Source: Cunninghamia lanceolata
Taxonomy: Eukaryota > Streptophyta > Pinopsida > Cupressales > Cupressaceae
Length of the DNA stretch: 64,000 bases
Direction of reading: 5' to 3'
NCBI GenBank assembly: GCA_027924645.1
Contig: BSBN01001965.1
Span: forward strand, 14,808,001-14,872,000
The notes below the pieces were generated by a model. The model was not told the DNA's origin. It did no database searches and saw nothing but the letters and a program-made list of their open reading frames with translations. Position 1 is the first letter of the stretch; each line of letters opens with the position of its first letter. Below, one piece after another: positions 59,184 through 64,000 of this stretch. The translations under genes were made by a program, and so were the position numbers.

Positions 59184-59202
59184 TGGCACCCACTGTGGGG
59201 CC
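59184..59202 (+). other. Primer binding site-like sequence of element F
   Basis: TGGCACCCACTGTGGGGCC starts five bases after the LTR. It resembles the TGGCGCCCACCGTGGGG-type sites of plant gypsy elements and differs from the initiator-Met site used by the copia elements here. The matching tRNA was not determined. Confidence 0.6.
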
Positions 59203-59284
59203 CTTGCCCCTTTACTAATAAAAAAATCTGAGTTTTCTTGAAGACAAGTCCGTATAGGTGATGAACAGGTCTCTGACAGAGAGT

Positions 59285-59700
59285 TTTTGCGCATTCAACT
59301 TTGAAAATGGTGCATACATCTCTCGAGGCTGTGCATCTACTTTTCTGGCGCATCTGACCTCCCAAGTGATGCATTTACATTCTACTTTTGCGCATCTATT
59401 TTTCTAGCGCATCTGACCTCCACAGTTGTGCATCTAACCTCTAAAGTTGCACATCCAACCTCAGCTTCGGCACTTGAGTTTAATTTGCACATACACTCTA
59501 TCTGATTGCGCATCTGTCAAAGTTACACCTTTACCCTATCTTTTTGCACATATGTTCTGTTAAACAGCGCATCTATCGTTATTGCGCATATACCTCATGA
59601 TCTTGCGCATCTGCTTTCTATTCTTGCAGTTCTGTACAAAGATGCATACACTCCCTATTTCTGCACATTCAGGCTGCAGTGTTGCGCATCTGTCTTATGC
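59285..59700 (+). repeat. Degenerate TGCGCATC repeat block 1 in element F
   Basis: Nine exact GCGCAT words (from 59289 to about 59690) and many variants (GTGCAT, GCACAT, TGCATC) occur at intervals of roughly 15-60 bases, usually as TTGCGCATCTG followed by a pyrimidine-rich stretch. Too diverged to be a plain tandem array. Confidence 0.85.
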
Positions 59701-60935
59701 TTTTTTGTTGTACGGTTTCTAATTTTTGCATGTTGAGCGAACATCAGTTTTGCAGGAGTAGTGGCTGGATTAGGTCATCTAGATGATTTGACTAGTTCAC
59801 TTAGATTAACTAGGGGTGAAAGTAACAAGTGCATTTCATAACAAACTTCACTTAGTTTTTTAACTAGGAAGGAAGTAACTGAACCTTATTGCTATCAGTG
59901 CATTGTTGATTTATTTTCTAGTTTAATCACTATTGTCTTTTGCAAATAGAAAACAAACAATGCTATGTCTTAATCACTTTCAATGTTAACAATCAGAAAA
60001 ATAAACAATGCTATGTTTTAATCACTTCCAAGTTAAAAATCGTGTGAGTGCACAAGTAGATTAACTCATTTAGTTTTTCTATTTTTAACTAGGTTGGATG
60101 AACCACTGTACTCTGTGCTTGTGAATGACAATAGGCTTATGCTCTCCCCTTAACTGGGTGATCAAAGTGTCAGACTTGTCATTCTTTTTGTCAAACCTTT
60201 AGGGGGGCCTGCCCTTGGACGCACACTTGTCCAAGTGGGAATGACTCTAAGTGGTAACAGGCTAAAGCCAAGCCCTACCAAGCCACTAAAAATAAATTGT
60301 GCTTGGCATGAAAACCTCAAGCAACGAGTGCTACTGTGTTACACCGATGGCCAACCTCCCCCAAAACCCTCATAGGCATAACCCTTTGAGGCTGGGAGAC
60401 TCCATAACAAAGAGTAGTGCCGCTACACGTGTAACCACTCGAACGGTTGCCCTAACTAAGAACCAATTGTGTAGCAAGCCAAAAACCCCTATTCGTTGAT
60501 GCAAAGGGTAGAGTTCTTCAAGTGGCCTCGATTCAAGTGACTCTTATTACAGGTAGCAGGGACAATCCTAAGGTTCAGTGTGGGTACAAGCCTAAGGAAA
60601 CCTAGATCTAGTATGTGTGAGAAGTGAGTGCTGTGGAGGGGAGTCGGTGCTACCAGATCCTGGAGCTACACGCTTTGAGTGGCACAACTAGAGGATTCAA
60701 TGAATATTGTCTCATCCAGCCTAGGTTGTACTTGTTTTGAGTCATAATAGTCCAAAAACATAAAAAAATATATAAAAAGATAAAAATCATGGAAAAATTC
60801 TATGTGTTTGCTATGTTTTTGCCATAATTAAACATCAACCTCATCAGAAACACCAAGTTTTTCATAACCAAAAACACTGAAGAATCCGGAAAATGATTCA
60901 AAATTTCCAAAATTCAGAGAAAACAAGCAATTTAG
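59701..60935 (+). other. Non-coding interior of element F
   Basis: Short similar segments recur near 59775-59880 and 59935-60090 (AACTAGG, CTATGTTTTAATCACTT). A GC-richer stretch at 60160-60720 contains no long open frame. Possibly a conserved untranslated leader with packaging function; that is inference. Confidence 0.4.
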
Positions 60936-61112
60936 CCAGAGTTGCGCATCCGTACCGACCTTTTGCACATTTGATTCAACTTTTTGTGCATCTTCTAGTA
61001 TTGCGCATCCGCATCCTATTTTGGCACATGCAAACTTCACCAGTATTGTGCATATATACAAACTTTTTGTGCATTTGCACTCTATTCTGGCGCATTTATT
61101 TTTGCACATCCA
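60936..61112 (+). repeat. TGCGCATC repeat block 2 in element F
   Basis: TTGCGCATCCG near 60941 and 60999, GGCGCATTT near 61089, and variants TTGCACATTTG, TTGTGCATC and TTGGCACATGC between them. Confidence 0.8.
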
Positions 61113-61120
61113 AACCAGTA

Positions 61121-61262
61121 AGATAGGCGAACTACAGAAGGTGAAAGGTAAAAGGTGAAGGTATTATTGTTTTCCATTGTTTTGAATCCTTCTTTTATCT
61201 TCATATTCTATAGATGTTTGGGTACTTTTATCATTGATTTGATTAACCTATTTTCTCCCTCA
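61121..61262 (+). repeat. Remnant of the F 3' LTR (last 142 bases)
   Basis: AGATAGGCGAACTACAGAAG onward matches the last part of the 5' LTR (from about 59039) to the terminal CTCA. The polypurine tract and the rest of the LTR are deleted. Confidence 0.85.
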
Positions 61263-61264
61263 TA

Positions 61265-61292
61265 GTACCTTATCCCAACATTCTTCCACTTG
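61265..61292 (-). repeat. Inner end of the G 3' LTR and its polypurine tract
   Basis: On the minus strand CAAGTGGAAGAA (61281-61292) precedes TGTTGGGATAAGG, the LTR start, which is cut after 16 bases by element F. Confidence 0.75.
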
Positions 61293-61340
61293 ACATTATA
61301 CATTGTAAATCAACCCATAGGAAATCAAATGAAAATAATC

Positions 61341-62165
61341 AGCCATTAGAAACAAGGCCCATGGCCTCTCTGCACCACACAAACTTCTCTATGCTCATAG
61401 GCTTGGACAATGAATCTACAACATTCTTTTAATAGTCTATCTTCTTTAGCTTAATCTCTCCTTTTGCAACCAACTCTCAAACAAAGTGATACTGAACATC
61501 AACATGCTTAGTCCAAGCATGATACATGGGATTGTTGGCCAAATAGATAGCACTCTGCCTATCACAACCAATCTAAATGATCCCACAATCTAATCCAATA
61601 CTTGTACATAGTCTCCTCAACCAAACTAGCTCCTTAGAGACATGGGTAGCAGCCATATACTATGCTTCTATGGTGGACAAAGTAACTATGGACTGCCTCT
61701 TACTCATCCAACTCACTGCACCTCCAAATAGAGTAAACAAATAGCCACTAGTGGACCTTCGACTATCCAAGTCACGTGCCCAATCTGCATCAACAAAACA
61801 CTGTATGTGTAAAGATTTATCAGCACTATCAGTACAGAATAAACCAAACAATGATTGGGAGTACCTATAAGATACTTAAACACCCTCTTTGCATAGTTCC
61901 AATATTGTCTACTAGGGTTAGACATAAATCTGGTCAAAAATCCCACTGCTTGGGCAATATTTGGTCTAGTGCAAACCATTGCATAAATCAAACTCCCTAT
62001 AGCACTAGCATATGGCATATTAGACATATCCTCAAAATCATCCTCAGTCTTTGGACACATATCCAATGAAATCTTAGTACCAATGGGTAAAGGAACTCTA
62101 ACTGGGTTATAGTCCTACAAACTAAACCTCTACAAAATAGTATTCACATACTTACTTTGTGACAA
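61341..62165 (-). pseudogene. pol: RNase H of element G, broken
   Basis: Reads YASAIGSLIYAMVCTRPNIA and VGFLTRFMSNPSRQYWNYAK, then FKYLIGT, then in another phase CFVDADWARDLDSRRSTSGY and VSWMSKRQSIVTLSTIEA. It continues with IYLANNPMYHAWTKHVDVQY and LSKPMSIEKFVWCREAMGLV to a stop near 61341. At least one frame shift (near 61850) and stops near 61465 and 61430. Confidence 0.87.
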
Positions 62166-62920
62166 TCAAAGCTTTATGTTACCTTTGTCCCTCTTAATCT
62201 CCATTCCTAGAATATACTTGGCAGCTCCAAGATCCTTCATATCAAATGCACCTGAAAGTTGGGCTTTAAGTTCACTGATCATACCCTTAGTATTGCTGAA
62301 AAATAACATGTCATCAACATACAAAGCAATAACTAGTATAGAAGCATCAACACAATGAATGTAAACACACTGATCCTCCTTGCTTCTAACAAAACCCAAT
62401 TTCAAAACAAATGAATCAAACTTTGGTACCACATTCTGGGGGATTGTTTCAAACCATAGAGAGACCTCTTTAACCTACAAACCCATTTTTCTTTTCCTTT
62501 TACCTCAAAACATGTAGGCTGTTGCATATAAATTTCTTCTTCAAGATCTCTATGCAAGAATGCATTCTTAACATCCATTTTCTCAATCTCCCAATCATAA
62601 GCTGCATCAATGGATAAGAGATATCTAATAGAAGTCAATTTAGCAATAGGAGAGAATATCTCACCAAAATCAACTCCCTCTCTCTGGGAGTAGCCCTTGG
62701 CTACCAGTCTAGCCTTGTACTTCTCCAATGACCCGTCTGCTCCAAACTTCTTCTTGAAGACCCACTTAGAACCTGTGGCCTTTCTTCCTTTGGACAAACA
62801 AACAAGATCCTAGGTATTACAAGAGTCTAATGCTATCATCTCCTTCTACATTGCTAATTGCCAAGACTCACTATCATCTGTAGAAATAGCTTCCCTATAG
62901 GATATAGGCTCATCGTTAAT
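62166..62920 (-). pseudogene. pol: Reverse transcriptase of element G
   Basis: Block 62402-62797 has GSKWVFKKKFGADGSLEKYK, LVAKGYSQREGVDFGEIFSP, IEKMDVKNAFLHRDLEEEIY and LKRSLYGLKQSPRMWYQ. After a shift near 62430, block 62166-62432 has SKEDQCVYIH, IALYVDDMLFFSNTKGM (YVDD intact) and FDMKDLGAAKYILGMEI. Confidence 0.9.
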
Positions 62921-63130
62921 ACTCAATAAAGCATATACACAATGGAAATCTAGTGGGCTATACATGTCAACTGGATTTCACTATCTTGTGGATCTCCTCA
63001 AAGGTGGAGTAAGAGACTCTATTCATTCTTCTACATGATCATCTGCACCAACTTCTTCTATCACAATAAATTCATCTTCATCAGAACTACTTGAATCTTC
63101 TTCTTCTTCTTTACCCCCTAATCCATCATT
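62921..63130 (-). pseudogene. pol: Linker between integrase and RT of element G
   Basis: Acidic Glu/Ser/Asp-rich stretch (EEEEDSSSSDEDEF near 63090) with stops near 63030 and 62985. The next conserved block is the RT entry. Confidence 0.5.
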
Positions 63131-63889
63131 CTATTCTTCTTGAGGTGCGTCTTGTTGCTCTAAATCAAAGTGCACCTTCTTTACCTTTTCTTCTTTTTGT
63201 TTTGGTTGCTCAGGTTTAGAAATAACTCTAAGTTCCCTGAAAATAACATCTCTAGAAAAGATAATCTTGCGAGTTAGTGTATTCCAAAGCTTATAACCAT
63301 TGACATTATCACCATATCCAATGAATGTACACCTTTTAGCCTTTGGATCCAACTTAGATCACTTTTCCTTAGGCACATGAACAAAAGCCTCACAACCGAA
63401 AAACTTTAAATGTGAAACAAAAGGTTTCTTACCTGTCCACACTTCATAAGGTGTTAAATCAAGAGCCTTACAAGGAGATTTGTTTATCAAGTAGCAAGAA
63501 GTACACACAGCCTCTACCCAAAAGCATTTATCCAACTGTGCATCACTAAGCATACTTCTGGCCCTTCCCATAATTGTTTGGTTCATCCTTTCTGCAACAC
63601 CATTTTGTTGTGGTGTATATGGAGTTGTCATTTTTATGATTATACCTATATGCTTGTAAAACTCATCAAATTCCTTAGACCAATATTCCCCTCCATTATC
63701 AGATCTTAATATTTTTATCTTTAAACCTGATTGGTTTTCTGCCAAGACTTTGAATTTCTTAAAATTAGTGAAAACTTCATATTTATTTTTCATAAAATAA
63801 ATCCATGTATATCTAGATACATCATTAATGAAGGTGACAAAATAACGATATTTTTTCAATAGATTCATTATCCATAGGTCCAAACACAT
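63131..63889 (-). pseudogene. pol: Integrase core of element G, catalytic residues present
   Basis: The 176-codon block 63359-63889 includes YRYFVTFINDVSRYTWIYFM, ILRSDNGGEYWSKEF (second Asp), TPYTPQQNGVAERMNQTIMG (Glu) and LTPYEVWTGKKP. After one stop at 63359 it continues as 63131-63352 with RCTFIGYGDNVNGYKLW and IFSRDVIF, the C-terminal part. Confidence 0.9.
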
Positions 63890-64000
63890 CTGTATGAATA
63901 ATTTCTAACTTCTCTTTTGCTCTATTGCTTCTTAAAGGAAATAATTTTCTATTTTGTTTACCAAACACACAATTCTCATAGAAATCAAAGTGCTAATTAG
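63890..64000 (-). pseudogene. pol: Pre-integrase segment of element G, partial
   Basis: Contains ENCVFGKQNRKLFPLRS (end of the zinc-binding segment) and LEIIHTDVFGPMDNES, with the first catalytic Asp in HTDVFGP. A frame shift near 63850-63880 separates it from the core. The sequence continues beyond the window. Confidence 0.8.

Larger units (their letters stand above)
58095..61262 (+). mobile_element. Element F: non-autonomous LTR element nested in the G LTR
   Basis: 5' LTR 58095-59178, primer binding site-like sequence, about 1.9 kb non-coding interior and a 142-base remnant of the 3' LTR (61121-61262). GTACC stands on both sides (58090-58094 and 61265-61269), the right copy separated from the LTR end by two bases. 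The G LTR reads on across it (GGTACC then TTATCCCAACA). No gag or pol is present. The LTR is related to that of element E. Confidence 0.85.
57185..64000 (-). mobile_element. Element G: Ty1/copia element, runs off the right edge
   Basis: Right to left: pre-integrase, integrase, RT, RNase H, polypurine tract and 3' LTR. The 3' LTR is split by element F. Gag, protease and 5' LTR lie beyond position 64000. Frame shifts and stops occur, but most catalytic motifs are intact. Confidence 0.9.

Overview
The window is nuclear plant DNA made almost entirely of transposable elements, mostly LTR retrotransposons in several states of decay. No cellular gene, tRNA, rRNA or bacterial-type feature could be supported. 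Plant origin is shown by Ty1/copia and Ty3/chromovirus polyproteins, primer binding sites complementary to initiator-Met tRNA, and a chromodomain-tailed gypsy integrase. The density of old, internally nested copies suggests a large, slowly purged genome such as a gymnosperm's; that last step is inference.

Layout. 1-1709: 5' end of a minus-strand copia element (A) inserted in the 5' LTR of element X. 1710-7613: X, an LTR element with 1.26 kb LTRs and no recognisable gag or pol, but with the longest uninterrupted frame of the window (415 codons, unknown function). 8466-8679 and 13950-14770: two halves of one copia gag (C), separated by minus-strand copia element B (8680-13949). 15040-16262: a foldback-like terminal-inverted-repeat element carrying nine copies of the palindrome CGGGATCCCG and a perfect 49-bp-arm inverted repeat. 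16620-17561: a decayed minus-strand reading frame of unknown function.

17879-40247: an array of one copia family (D). The order is LTR1, gag, [complete guest copy LTR2-gag/pol-LTR3], pol, LTR4, full internal region, LTR5, truncated internal region. The guest (20226-27236) has a 5-bp target duplication (TACCT/TACCC) and belongs to a slightly different LTR subfamily. The remaining units share LTRs in tandem, as expected from unequal recombination. Its gag-pol frame is open over 4.1 kb except for eight nonsense codons.

40248 to about 49860: a 5'-truncated chromovirus (gag, protease, RT, RNase H, integrase, chromodomain, 3' LTR). Its RT is split by E (42529-46529), a non-autonomous LTR element with target duplication GATAT/GATAC whose interior carries a decayed frame resembling plant mobile domain proteins. 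49860-52170 is AT-rich without genes. 52170-56632 (minus) holds a gypsy integrase remnant followed downstream on the same strand by a long decayed frame of unknown function. 57129-57184 is an LTR scrap of a plus-strand element (H). 57185-64000 (minus) is copia element G, running off the right edge; its 3' LTR is split by F (58095-61262), a non-autonomous relative of E whose interior is full of degenerate TGCGCATC repeats.

The genes do not form a cellular pathway. They are gag, protease, integrase, RT and RNase H modules of mobile elements, and the main information is the order of insertion: X before A, C before B, the older D unit before the inner D, the chromovirus before E, H before G, and G before F.
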